Assembly: GCF_910592395.1 (NCBI RefSeq)
Contig: NC_088321.1
Location: forward strand, 1,176,001-1,240,000
Length of the DNA stretch: 64,000 bases
Direction of reading: 5' to 3'
Source of the DNA: Lineus longissimus
Taxonomy: Eukaryota > Nemertea > Pilidiophora > Heteronemertea > Lineidae
The notes under the pieces were generated by a model. That model was not told the origin of the DNA. It ran no database searches and saw nothing but the letters and a program-made list of their open reading frames with translations. The number at the start of each line of letters is the position of its first letter. The stretch's first letter is position 1. Of the stretch, positions 43,011 through 55,700 are shown piece after piece. The translations under genes and the position numbers were made by a program.

Positions 43011-45089
43011 TGCACCTGGCTTACTGTGAATGTTTGACCACATGGCTTCCTCTGTGATACTTCCGATTCCGTTCTCTAGGATTCTACGTACAGTGGTATA
43101 CCACGCCTAGAGAATGCGGACATTGGGCTGTTATTCCCGTCTGTATAGCACTGTATGCTTATGACATGCTTGTCAACAGCGCTGACGCTGTAATCGTCCA
43201 ACATCGTTGAGGTTTCCTTACCCGGAGCCATCCCTGAACCTTCCTCCGTCTAATGTTGGTGAAATGTCCAGTGAGGTCATCGGACTCATCTTCAACCAAG
43301 TTTACAAGTTCCAAATAGGTTCATCAGCTGTTAGCATCAAACTTTTCCTGCGATAGGACAACCATTTTGGACTATGTTGCTTCCTTGCTTGGTAGGCTTC
43401 CTTCCAATCGGACCATACCCTGTTCTTCTTCTGTGAGTTTATGGCGCGTCCTCCTTTTCGCTCTGACGCCGGTATCTCTCTTCAGTACATACAGGAAAGT
43501 CCTTGACGTGTCAAGAAGTCACCTCTTGACAAAAGTATAAGTGTGAGACTTATTGGAGAAGCATTTTTCGATATCGTCCGGATATCCACCTTTTAGACTT
43601 TATCATCATTGATGACAGCGGTCTGACATCTCTTCCCGTAAAGCGATATTCGTTGTCGAAAAACTAGATTAAGCCGTCGCACCGTGGCTATCTGGTATCT
43701 CCAGCAGTTTTTAGAGGCAGTATACTACCCCTATACCTGCTGATCTGCTTCAAGCAGCACTGTCTATCTTATCAAACATTCTATCAATGAACACCACTCA
43801 TGACGGGTTGGACTTTCATATCTCTGCCGCAGTGTCTAAGATTCTTGCAATCTCTAAGCAAGTTATGTCAGTCAGCTTATCTTCAGAATTCAGAAAAGGC
43901 TATTTCGCTTTTAGTGATTCGAAAATGAAATGCGGATATTTCGACAGGTCTAATCTTCGCACGAGCAAAAGAAAATGCACTTTTAAACAGGAAATGAGCA
44001 GGTACGATTTCTCCGGCGGTGAGACTGTGCGAAATCCTCTCTAACCGGCAGTGGTGGACGGACGCTGCAATCTTGGATCTCAGTGTTTTCAGTTGAATCC
44101 TCTAGCATTGGCGAGCATTTTCTTTCACCTCATAAATCTTCCAGGTTTTTCAACGTTGGTGCTTTTAAAGCGTATCGTTGTTCTTTGCTACACTGCTGTG
44201 GCAAGTGTTTGTGCCATGGTGATTTTCACGCTACACTGCATCGCTTCGATAGCTTCGAAATATGGCTCGTCTCGAGTCCACACACGTCTCGTGCTAAGCT
44301 CTTTGTGAAAAATCTCAATACAGCAGTTCCAATTTTTGCAGACAGAGGTGAATGCTGTGTTGACTTCATCAACAATTTCCGGTAGCATCAACTTATTCTA
44401 AGGAGGTGGATGAAATCACTCGCGTCGAATAAAAACTTTTTCTTTTGTCGCGTGTCTTGAGTTAAAGGTGATTTCGCACGACCAACGTTTCGGCCTAATT
44501 TTTACACTTTCTCGGGAGGTGAAATGAACCTTCCATTTCCTGTTTATAAGTCCGGCGCAAATCAGTTGGGTAAGTCTGGCCTGATGATCATGTAGACAAT
44601 AGGCCCGCAACAGGGTTCCATTCAGAAGCTTGCGTATGACTTGCTGATGCTTCAACTGATTTTATATCAACAGAGGCTCGGTAAGGGCATTATTTTGCTC
44701 GTGCGAAATTCGCTTTAACCTCATCAAACTCAGTTAATCGTAGCTTAGCTCATAGAGCACTCGGCTCAAAAACAGCGCATTTGAATGTTGACGTCATCTT
44801 CGCCACATCTCGGAACCATTCGCGATGCGAGTCGATAGTTGCATGAGATGCCGCAGTATTTGCAATTTTCACCAGAAAAAAATATCAGGATTTCCACCTC
44901 CCACTCAGGATTTCTTATCATGTCTTGAGCGAAGGATATGACTTTCATTTTCTTTCTGATGTTTCAATGCGGCTGCCTATCTGACTTTTAATGGGAATCA
45001 GATTCCACGCAACACCTGAGCTCATCTTTATGCCGTAATAACATCCACGCAGCATTGACAAAAACATTGATCTGGTTCGTTCCTTTTAC
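43011..45089. other. gene-free stretch, probably decayed retroelement in part
   Basis: The 85-codon frames at 43787-44044 and 44051-44308 have no recognisable domain. A weak tRNA-like string (gtagcttagctcatagagca) at about 44743 has no B box. Confidence 0.35.
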
Positions 45090-45305
45090 AAGCTACTGTT
45101 TACCGCCAAATTTTCGCGAGCGTTTATTTACGCGAATTTCGAGAATAACTAAAATTCGCGAAAACAAAAATTGCGAAAAATATTTTTGATTCGAAAAACC
45201 GAAAGTAAAATATAAGTCGTAATCCGCCAAAATAAAAGTCGTTAAAAAAAATTTTCATAGAATTTTTGCGGTTTGCAAAATAATAATTCGCGATTTTTTT
45301 TGCAG
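45090..45305. mobile_element. foldback repeat (actgtttaccgccaaattttcgcg ... gcagtttacag)
   Basis: The outer ends tactgtttaccgcc and ttttgcagtttacagca are complementary, and the interior is built of ttcgcgaaaa and cgcgaatttc blocks. The most complete copy of the 26960/33145 family. Confidence 0.7.
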
Positions 45306-45721
45306 TTTACAGCACAACAACGAAACGAGGGTAACATTTTGCGGCAAATATGATCCATCTCATCAACTCCTCTGCAATCTTGTTTTGGTATTTCTCACCA
45401 AATTCTCCACTTTCAAATTCGGCACGAGAATACCATATTTTTGTTTTTTGTAACTTTGTCTGCGGTTGTGTCACGGTTATTGGTTCCTCCGCTTGTTGTT
45501 TGGTTACCAAGGCAACCAGTACTTTCGTCGTTTCATAGCTTCTTTGTAAAACACTCTGTCAGCTCGAATCGACAAAATTATCGTTTATAAGCATTATCGT
45601 AATTATCCTCTTTTTGGAGTCAAAGGTTTCCTTCAGGATTAATTTCAAAGTCAGCACAAAAATACGATCTAGTTGGTGACTTGTTTCCAGGTTGTTTGTG
45701 TATCAGTCTTTGTTTGTTACC

Positions 45722-45913
45722 ATGACTACGGGTGGCTTTGTTTCGGATGAGTTGTTTAGGTTCTTAAATTACATGCAACGTCGAGGAAGTTTTGAAAATG
45801 ACGCCAAAAGTTTGTTGGAGAATAACGTTTTGTTCCAAAAGAGAATACTAAAAGTTCTACATGCATCATCGAACTTACCGCGGAAAAGTGAAATAGATTT
45901 CAAGTTGTTTTGA
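45722..45913 (+). CDS. unassigned 63-codon ORF
   Basis: The ATG (taccATGACTACG) opens a frame reading MTTGGFVSDELFRFLNYMQR and ending RKSEIDFKLF. The composition is protein-like (amphipathic, charged, no low complexity). It lies about 700 bp before the first recognisable channel exon, on the same strand, but ends in its own stop with no donor. I do not recognise the sequence. It could be a small gene, an upstream ORF in a channel leader, or chance. Confidence 0.2.
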   Translation: MTTGGFVSDELFRFLNYMQRRGSFENDAKSLLENNVLFQKRILKVLHASSNLPRKSEIDFKLF

Positions 45914-46039
45914 AGTTTCTTCGTTTCGTGTTGGTTTTCAAATTATATCAACATCACATATGGTCGAAAATGCGGCTCAAAAGTGATGAATAAACATATT
46001 CAGTAACGAAAAATCTCCGAAGCTGCGGCTGTAAAACAA

Positions 46040-46215
46040 TGCATTGTATTGTACGCGCCGGTCACCGATCCAAAAGTTGACCACGCTCAACGTTGCTTAA
46101 CTTCCACTCTGGGGCCAACGCGCCAACCACTGGGCCATAAAGGAATTCCCTCATGGCCGGCGGGTTAAGCCGTGCCATATACCTGGGGGTACTGTACATG
46201 CATCAAGTATTAGTT
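46040..46215 (-). mobile_element. SINE with 5S rRNA-like promoter, copy 1 (reverse)
   Basis: On the minus strand it contains ggaagttaagcaacgttgag, then cgtggtcaacttttggatcg, gtgaccg. These correspond in order and spacing to the A box, intermediate element and C box of 5S rRNA (taagca...gggc...tacttggatgggtgacc). Upstream is a tRNA-like tggcccagtggttggcgcg. A second copy in the opposite direction is at 58488-58640. SINE3-type head by structure. Confidence 0.75.
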
Positions 46216-46612
46216 TGATAATTACGTTATGTTGGTTCTGGTGAAATAACCGAAATCCGAAACTACTGATAAACAATGCATAAAGTACTTACTGAGGGGC
46301 TTCAGCGACTTCGGCCAGTCAATAGAGAGGCGGAATTAGAGGTAATTGAAATTTCACCAACTTCCGAACCCAAAAAAATTCAATAAGGTGGTTATAAAAT
46401 TTGTATGATGAGAATTTTTAATTTGTTTTCAGCAGTTGTATTCGCAATTACCACATTGGGAATTCTTATTTAGGCACAAAAAACATTGTGGCAGATCACA
46501 TGACCACATAGCTAGCTGACGTAATTCATATTTTTAGGTTAAAGGTACATTTGCATAATATGTGACGTTACAACCAAAGTTGCTGACGTATTTCACACGT
46601 TCATCTTTGCAG

Positions 46613-46732
46613 GCTAAGAATAGGTTCATCATGCTGAAAGTCCTCAAGGAACTCAGCGGTAAAAATACGTTCCGGCCCATATCAGAGGAAGCGTCGAGCA
46701 AGCGGGGCAACAGACGACACAGCGAGCAACCG
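46613..46732 (+). CDS. channel exon a: cytoplasmic linker before S1
   Basis: 40 codons, phase 0 at both ends (acceptor tctttgcag, donor CCG|GTAAGT). Encodes [20 protein letters not shown] and a basic, Ser-rich end. It carries no PAS residues, so at least one upstream exon or an alternative short start is needed. In-frame Met codons at residue 7 could serve a short isoform like the mammalian 1b type, which is inference only. Confidence 0.75.
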
Positions 46733-49700
46733 GTAAGTCAATTTTGATGACGTGTTGATCAGTTTATGATGATGTCTTACGCAGCTTTCGATGACGAAGA
46801 ACGTGTATTCAAAAATGGTATGTAAGTAAAAAATCTAAGTACATTTTGAGATAACGGAACAGAGGTCGCTGAGTGGAACCGGTGTCAATACTGATGACCT
46901 GCATGTGCACAAAGAATCGTTGAACGCAACCCAATATTGCTGATAGGATATCAAAGGTATTTACCCCATATGAAATATGACGTAGTACACGAATTTTGAT
47001 GACGTATTACCCATCATTTTCAGAACAACCACACGGACAAGGACGCCAGCGACGACAATGAGCCAAAAATCGAGAGCTTCTCCACAGTGCCGCATACGGG
47101 GGCGGACCGGGCGGTACCGAAATTTATCATCCTCCATTACAGTCCGTTCAAAGCGGTGTGGGATTGGGTCATTCTGTTACTTGTTTTATACACGGCCGTG
47201 TTCACGCCATACGTCGCCGCATTCCTCCTAAACGAGGACGAGACCCGGATGAAGCTAAACAAAGACTCGTCGACCCGGGTAAAAAATGCGGACGATAATC
47301 CGGCTGATCCCTTAGTAATTATTGACCTCATCGTTGACATCATGTTCATCGCGGATATTTTAATTAACTTCCGGACTACTTATGTACATAATGGTGAAGT
47401 GGTCGCGGACCCGCAGAAAATTGCCATAAACTATGTGAAAGGTTGGTTCCTATTGGACGCCATCGCTGCTATTCCGTTCGATTTGCTGTTATTCGGATCA
47501 GGGACGAGTGATGTAAGTATGACGTCATTTTACCCGTATATTTCGCCATTTCTCTAGGAATGTAACAGACAGTAGAGAGATCAAAATCTAGACCTCTCTA
47601 TTTCCTTTACAATTGTCTCTTCTGTAACTCTTCCCATCTCCTGGCTAAACAGATCCCCATAATGTCGGAAGATTCCCATCATTTCAACGAGCCGCCTTTG
47701 CCGGTTTTTATACACAGACATAATGACTCTCGCGATTCTGATTATCGTCTCATCAAAAATGCTGAATAAGGAACAAATGCGTTCGAAATCTTCTCTCGTT
47801 CCGAATGAAATTCTTGAAGTTACGTTTTACAATGGATGCTGATAGTTCGCAACGATTTCATGAGACTTCATGAAAATGTATTCATTTGGTTTGTGTATTT
47901 CCAATGTAGTTGGCTCTAGCAAGCTTGCCTAGTGTGGCAATCTATTCCCCGCCGTTGTGGAGATTTGATTATCACCGGGTTGCCAATTTTCGATCAGTGA
48001 CCGCCAATAGCTTTGATAAAGCGCATAACAGAATACATGTTTCCGCGGACAATTTTATCCGTGGACATTTCAAACTGCAACACACGCCCAGTATCGTGAA
48101 ATATGTATATGTGAGACAACAATAACAACAGTACGGAACTTTTTACTCAACGACAACCACAACAACAACAATGACAAGTTTTTACGGGATTTTTTTCGAC
48201 GTATCTTTTTTCAACACGTGGCTAACAAGATCAAACATACATGTAGGCGACACTGACATAATTAGTATAATTGGGCTAAATGCACTCATTTCGTGAAACA
48301 CCTGGTTTTCTACAATCGTATTTTGCAACACGTTGGTGTGGACGGAGTCTTTCTGAAAGACGCTGCATGCTGTGAATTTGGCTCTCACAAAATTGGTCAT
48401 GTGTACATTTTAAAACAGCAACGACAACACTTTCTTTTCGTTGAGTAACTTCCACAGCAGCCGTGGTCTCGTCAGATACAACAAGCCAGCGGCCATATTT
48501 TGTAACAGCAACCACAACGACATATTTGTTTTTCATGAAATATATAGGACGGTGGGGTAGCAGGTTTCTTTCAACAACAAACCAGTGATTCGAATTCACA
48601 AACTGCAGTAAGTGGTTAAAAGTCTAGGAATGTTTCACCGAATCTGCATCATTCGTGCATCTTGCTATAAACGAGGCGTCCTGTGTTTTATCATTTGCTC
48701 TGTCAGTCATGGACGCTCTTGTCCTGAAGCGTTTGCATGTAGCCACTGCTCATCGCTATTGTTCACTGCGTGAATGATGCGTCATTCGACGATTGCTGAT
48801 TGACGGCGCTGATGGGCCGACCGGTCACGTCCTGTGGAATCAAATACAACTTGTCCGTCCGAGCATCTCCGAGTCACGGCCAATTACAGACACCTCCCCG
48901 GGCAAATCCAGCCTCCGACTGAACACAAAGTCTTCGTATGGACTGTTCGTACAACCGACGTCTTTCAAAGGACACTGCTACAGACTTTCAAACCGATGTT
49001 GCGACTCAGCCTTCAGCGTTTGAGCGTTACGGTTGAAATGTTTGTTTCGATTTTCTCCGTATGCGCAACTCTAGCAGCTCAAACTCCAGAACAATAGATG
49101 CAACATCGGTTTGAAAACCTAAACATATCTCTTTGGGTGTCCTGGCGAAGCCTCGCCACACTGAACAAACTGTCAGTTAGACGTACGGTCCATACGAGAG
49201 CCGTGTGTATGAGTGGTCTTCAGATTGAAGCTGGATTTCCTCGGAGAGGTGGTGTACCATGACTCAGAGAGGTGGGGGATGCGAGGAGAGATTGCAGCTG
49301 ATTCCACTGGGCGAGTCAACGGCATTCGGCAGACAAAAATATGTCGATGGGCGGGTCTTTCGAAGTAGTGGCATTGGACGTTGAGGGCTTGGCGGCGGAC
49401 GCCAACCGCGCTTAGAAGTGAATAATGGACCAGCGAAGTCGTAGGTTTTTTGCATCGCAATTTCGCGCTTTATTTCAAATTTGATAGGTAGCGAAATTTG
49501 CCGCAGCAATCCACCTTTATTGAAGCCGTCCACGATGTTCATTTTAATCGGCTCGTAGAAAGTAGTTCATGAATACAGGTCATGAATGTAGGTCATGATA
49601 ACAATTACTTCGCCATTCAAGCACGATTTTGAAATGGAATATTCAACATTTACTATATCTGTGCAATGTTTATTTTCAGCAAGCCATTTTATTGTTCGAT

Positions 49701-52700
49701 TGTCAACTGTCGAAAATATATCTTCTGTTCTAAAACTTGCTACCTTACAGCTTTCAGTGGTCATCCTTCTATCTGCTATACTATAGTGTTTAATACATTA
49801 CGCACGTGTTGTGTAATATATTCTACTGGGTTCTCACTGTAGAACATCTTACAGTTTCTACTATCTAATTTTTCTTCTTGTTATGGCTTGAAGTACCACA
49901 CGGGGAAGTTTCAAAATGATAAGCATCACCCACAAATTAGAAATCAGGGGTATTTCCCTTAAAAGCATCTCGCAAACGAGCAATTTACATCGCATACCAG
50001 TTTCACCCGCTGACGAGAAGTCATCTTGTCACTCGTACATGGCAGTGATTATAATCGCAGGTATCAGCGATTTGAATTCCACGTTTGCGCGGCGATTTTG
50101 GTGAGCGGTCCATTTCCATCATAGGATGATTCAAATGGCGTCAAAGTCTTTCGCTGTCGGTACGTCTTCATTGAAAACAATTCTGATGAATAATTCACTC
50201 GCTCTGGGAATCGATTTGGCATTTACAATCCACGGGGGCCTAATTGAAAACTAAAAACATTCTTCTTAAAGCACAAACTGTCTATTTTTTCTGTTGCGAA
50301 ATACTCCATTTTTTCCTGTGAACCACATCTCAAATTATCATTCTTTAATTCGTCACAGTATTTGAGGGCAGAGTGAAAATGATTTTATCGAGATAAGGTG
50401 CTTACTTTACATGAAACAAAAGTTCCCGCAAAAATGGTTGCTCCCTGGTCTGATATATTGATGTCAGTAACCAGGAAAGTGATCGGCAGTTATTCGTTCA
50501 CGGATTCCCTCCAAGTTGACACTACTGAAGGAAGCCGGTTTGGCCCCCTAGGAGTGAATTGATCAACTAAAATAACTGTCTTAGTTTGGAAATGAGTGCT
50601 CCCGTGATGAGAACGGTTGTTAAAAACTCCCGAAGGAAGAGCACTGCTCCTTTTTTCGGACATTTTCTCGCATATCCACAACATCCCAAGCCGCTGTAGG
50701 TCTATCTTACTGACTTCGCATTTCTTAGCATTCCAGACACGGACAGTCAGTGTTGACATAAGATTCTAGGATGTCTCCGCCAACATTGATGATATTGGCG
50801 GGCGAGAATAGCAAATGACTGAGAGGTGATGTTGCATGTTGGATGTATTGATTGAGAGGGAAATGCGCCATAATTGCGATTGTCTCGCAATGAGATTGCT
50901 ATGGGGTGTCTTCTTCTAGCGTTCGATTTCATTTCTACGGCTATGCTACAGAACCAGGTGACAATGTCACTAATAAACCTGGCCTATGTCTCATATTAAC
51001 CTGGCCGTCATCTCTTGTTCTTCCCTAGATCACCAGAGCTTTGTCTCCATTGATGTACCGTATGGCCATGTGGCCAGTCTCTCAGTGTCCCGGAGTGTGC
51101 AGTTCTGGTGCACATGCTCGGGTGTCTGATCAGATGTGTTGCACTGGCACCATCCGGACTCCGCCGTGTTCATCCTCTTGAGCGGAACTGGGCTGACATG
51201 TTCTAAGAGGAAAGATATAGGGTGTGATCAGCCCGATATTTGACAAAAACAGTTAAAGGAGAACAAGCGACTATTGGCTGTATGGCGTCGACATCAATGC
51301 TTCCGCCCTTTTGACAACACGCGCCCTGTGACGGAGCGGTCTTGTGTAGACTCATGCCAATTCCCCCCGACTGGAACTTGGAAAAATGCTTTGATCAGCT
51401 GAATATGATCACCATTACAAACGCACTGTCTTAAAGCAAATGTCAGCGGTTTTCAACCACAACTGTGGGTTACTGTAAATGACCGAATATCAGCTTAGGT
51501 CTGTCGTTGTTTCGCCACGAAGCCGTCCGCAGCCGGACACCACCTAATGGAATCAGCCTTTGCTCCTATATACGGACAATAACTGCACCATGAAGAGTCA
51601 GAACCCTTTTTGTGACACCCTGTATATCAACCTTCAACAAGCATGGCTGACCACTTTCAATTCCTTTTCAGACAATGACAGTGACAGGGGTCTTGAAGAC
51701 AGCGAGACTCCTCCGCCTTCTCCGAGTCGCCAGACGAATCGACCAATATTCCGAATACGGAGCTGCTGTTTTACTGTTGCTCATGGCAACCTTCACGCTC
51801 ATCGCTCATTGGCTGGCCTGTATTTTCTATGCAATCGCGTACATCGAGCGCCCTCTTTTAGCAAGTAAAGTAGGCTGGTTGGACTACTTGGCAAATAAGA
51901 CGCATATGTACTATTATGTGAACGACACGCAATCAGGACCAGATATAAAGACTAAATATATTACGGCGCTGTATTTCACTTTCACGAGTTTAACGAGTAT
52001 AGGATTTGGAAATATAGCACCGAATACGAACGCTGAGAAAATCTTTTCCATATTTGCTATGCTTCTAGGATGTAAGTATCGTTCAGATTGTTAGAATATC
52101 GGAATACCGGAATATCACAGAAATATTGGTAAATTCCGCTTTACTTTTCCATAACTGCTATGCTTTTAGGGGTAAGTTATTTAGTTCAAGTATCGTCAAG
52201 ATAACAAAATATTGGATTATCACGGACATTCAACCTCAAGGAGCATCTATGTGTAGTTGGAGCAGGCAAATCTGAAGTTTGAGAGAAAGTTCGGGGCTCG
52301 TAATGATTGATGGAGCTATAGCAGCAGGTACAGGCAGATTGATACTGCCTCTATGCACTGCTGATGTAAAGATAAAACATCGCTTACAAGATTTTTGTGA
52401 CTCCTGCACTCATCACAGTGCAGATAACCTTGCGATGTTCGTCATTATGCTCCCCAAGTGATTTGCAAAATTTAAAATGGCGGCCAATACCGACACTCTC
52501 GCCCCCTGTCGAGAGTTTCAAGAACCGACGCAACATCTACTATCTTCCCTTGCAGCCCTCATGAGTGCCGCCATATTCGGTAACGTCTCTTCCATCATGT
52601 TGCGTCTCTACCAAGGTACCGAGGAGTACCACGAACGCCAGACCAGCATCAAAGAGTTTATCAAGTTCCATCATATACCGAAAACCTTAGCTAATCGACT

Positions 52701-55700
52701 ACAAGAATCACACCAGCATACGTGGTCATATACTAACGGGATAGATATGAACAGCGTAAGTTGCTTTTCTTTTCGATTTTCCTTTGAAAGAAGAAATTCT
52801 GTTTAATATTTATTTTACGACACTCTTCCAGCAAAAAAAACATTCCGCGACGTTACTATTTATAGCTCACAAGGTCATTTGAATAAGATATTGATGACGT
52901 TTTAGTCACGTGACAGTCGGACTTCGACACTTATTTCTACGCATTTGAGCTTATTTCAAAGTCAATTATCTTTGACCCTGCATTGTTTTTAGCATGAATG
53001 ATACCATAGAGTCAGAGAGAGAAATATTCATAACAATTATGTGTATTTCCAACACTCAGACATGTGCCAGATTGAATCTAACTGCCCTAGTTAGAAAGCC
53101 TGAATCCATTACGAAACCGCATGTTTGTCCGACATTGTCTGTAATTCAGCGATGGGGAAATAGAGGGCAGCAGCTGCAGTGACCTCATTATCGCGGAATG
53201 CTATTTACCAGATGCCCCACTGATCAGTTCGGTTTTGAAGACTGCGCTTCGAAAGCTACATTTGGAGAAAGGATTGTAGCAATATCGGCGGGAGACTTTC
53301 AATTCGACTCAACCCGAGAGAAGCAAATGTCTTTCTACACAGCGCAACAAGAAAGTGTTAATCTGGCCGTCGATAAACAACCGAACATCGACTATCAATT
53401 ACCTCTCTCATTTGCCTCTTAATTCCCTGTGATTTGCCGATAATTTGTCCTCAGCGCCTGTGACGCGCCGTCACCATGGCAACGCCTGTTGGTTGACCTA
53501 TCGGTAAATCTAAAATCAGAAGAAACGGATACCAGTGTGTGCTGATTCCAAGGAAGCTGCTTTGAGTAGCTGTGTATCGATACACGTCGCGATACTAAAA
53601 ATGTACTGGCGTCAAAGCATGTATTGTATTACATGTACAAGATGCAGCCAACACATGGCCAACAACACGTGGGTCAAACCGAGCTCCGTTTCACAATATC
53701 TCAAACGGCAACACAGATGAAACTGTTCGCCGACAGTTCACCAGCCGAAGCCACGATGATGTCCGTGTTTATATCAATTCTGTCCTTCATCAACGCCAAC
53801 CAACAATGTGCCGAACTCAAGAGATACCATTAAAATCAGATGGATCCACAGATTACGCACTGCAGCTCCTTTGGGACTCAACGCACTTGATCGGTGTGAT
53901 GTACACATACATTGCCACGTCAACTCTTGCAAATGGCCAGCGGGCCAACTGCAAGTGATCACGCGCACCATGCAATTTAGACTTGCAATTTAGACCATGC
54001 AATTTAGACCATGCAACTTGCAATTTAGACCATGCAATTTATTTTGACTTGTCCTTTCTTCTCTAATCTATCGACTGTGTATAATCCATTTTCAAATTCA
54101 AGATGAGAAAAGAAGATTGCGGAGTAAGCGTTTGTTTACAACATCAACGGTCATGGTTTTGAAATTCTCTCAAGTTTTCATACTTTGCCCCCTGGTGACT
54201 CAACCAGGAACTGCCTTCAAAATGGCCGCGGTTTCAGTTCAAATTCTGCCAAGATCTTGCCTGCTGCCTTTTTGTTATTAATCAAATTATTTATTTACTT
54301 CTTCTGTTCGAGATTGAAATAATATGTTTGATTTCGCGACCTTGACTTCTGGAGAGGGTGTAAGAAATTTACATGTTTACTAGTTGCGCAGAGTTCTCTT
54401 AAAGGGGTACGAGTGGCAGGAGTTAAGAGGTCCAATTTGTGATATTTATGTGGCTTTTATTTGCAATAACAAGGTACTAGGTCTGTTTGACCTAGTCATG
54501 ATAATACACAGTGTAGAAGTGAGAATATTCAAGGTACCGAATGATGTACTCTGAGATAACAACGACACCTATTGGGTACTTTCTGTAACTTGATATGACC
54601 CACCAGATTCCTGCCTATAGTTTCCCTTTAAGAAGACCACCTTCATTTTTGCGTTGAAATGGAGACCTCGTGACGCTGCTTTCTCTCAGATGGGTTCAGC
54701 TTCAGGGCAGGTAAAAATAAAAACTCGTTTTTTGTACCCGCCTCCCCAATTCAGGCCGCTGTGTGATACTGAGAACCAACTAAAACATAAATATAAAATA
54801 TAAAAAGTCCCCCCTGATTCGCAGAACATTTAGGTAGGCACTGATCGAAAAATCGACTATTAGATAATCCCCCTTTTGGCGACCATTTTGGAGTGGAATT
54901 GAGAACCATCTTAGATATAACATAAAGATGAAAACATGCCCCCCCTCCGATTTTAGGAAAAAAGGCTCTGACTAATAAACGCTTTTCTAAATTTTTACCT
55001 GCTCTCATAATTATTTCTCCAGCAGTCGTCTCTTTCCTATTCATTTTAACATTTCATTTTGTCTGTCCTTTCCTTATTTTATGACGCCACACGACTTTTC
55101 AGCGAGGTCCACAAACCGCTCGTGTTTACCAATTTTCGGTGAGTTCTAGACTGGCAAACTAGGTGGCAGCACTATTTAAACACCATTGCATATGATAAAA
55201 TAGTTTTAACCCTTCGTGACTTTTTCTCTTGCTTACTGTTAGAACCGAGTAACGTTTATACTGTAGATTTTGACTAAATTTTAGGCTTTGATGACGTATT
55301 TTCAAGGTAGACGTCGGTGTAAAATCATTGAAGAATGCTGAAGTGCACTTCTAATAATTCCATATAGATGGCGCAGTGAGTCGCCCTTTGCCTTTTCAAT
55401 GACGCCAACAGCTGGTGACATCATGGCGTCTTTTGTAAATTTCTCGGACGACAAACTTTGCCGCATATAGGTGAATCGATTGACTAAACATCCTCATTGA
55501 GATAACAAACTGCGTTTCAAATCTCTTGCTAAAAATCGTGAATGTTTGCATCATGATATTGCAAATATTTCATTGAAGCATTTGCAAAAACAGAACGTCG
55601 AACCAAATCCGACAATGCTTTCTGAATAAACAAGTGTTTATTGAAGAATATAATTCTAGTGTTATCAATCGTTATCAGCGTTATCAGTCATCAGCGTTAG

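Noticed and set aside
44740-44775. tRNA-like string gtagcttagctcatagagca
   Set aside because: No B box or cloverleaf downstream; a chance or very decayed SINE head.
40000-46612. search for PAS/eag-domain exons of the channel
   Set aside because: No frame matches the conserved PAS segment on the plus strand in this region; the exons are probably further upstream or beyond recognition.
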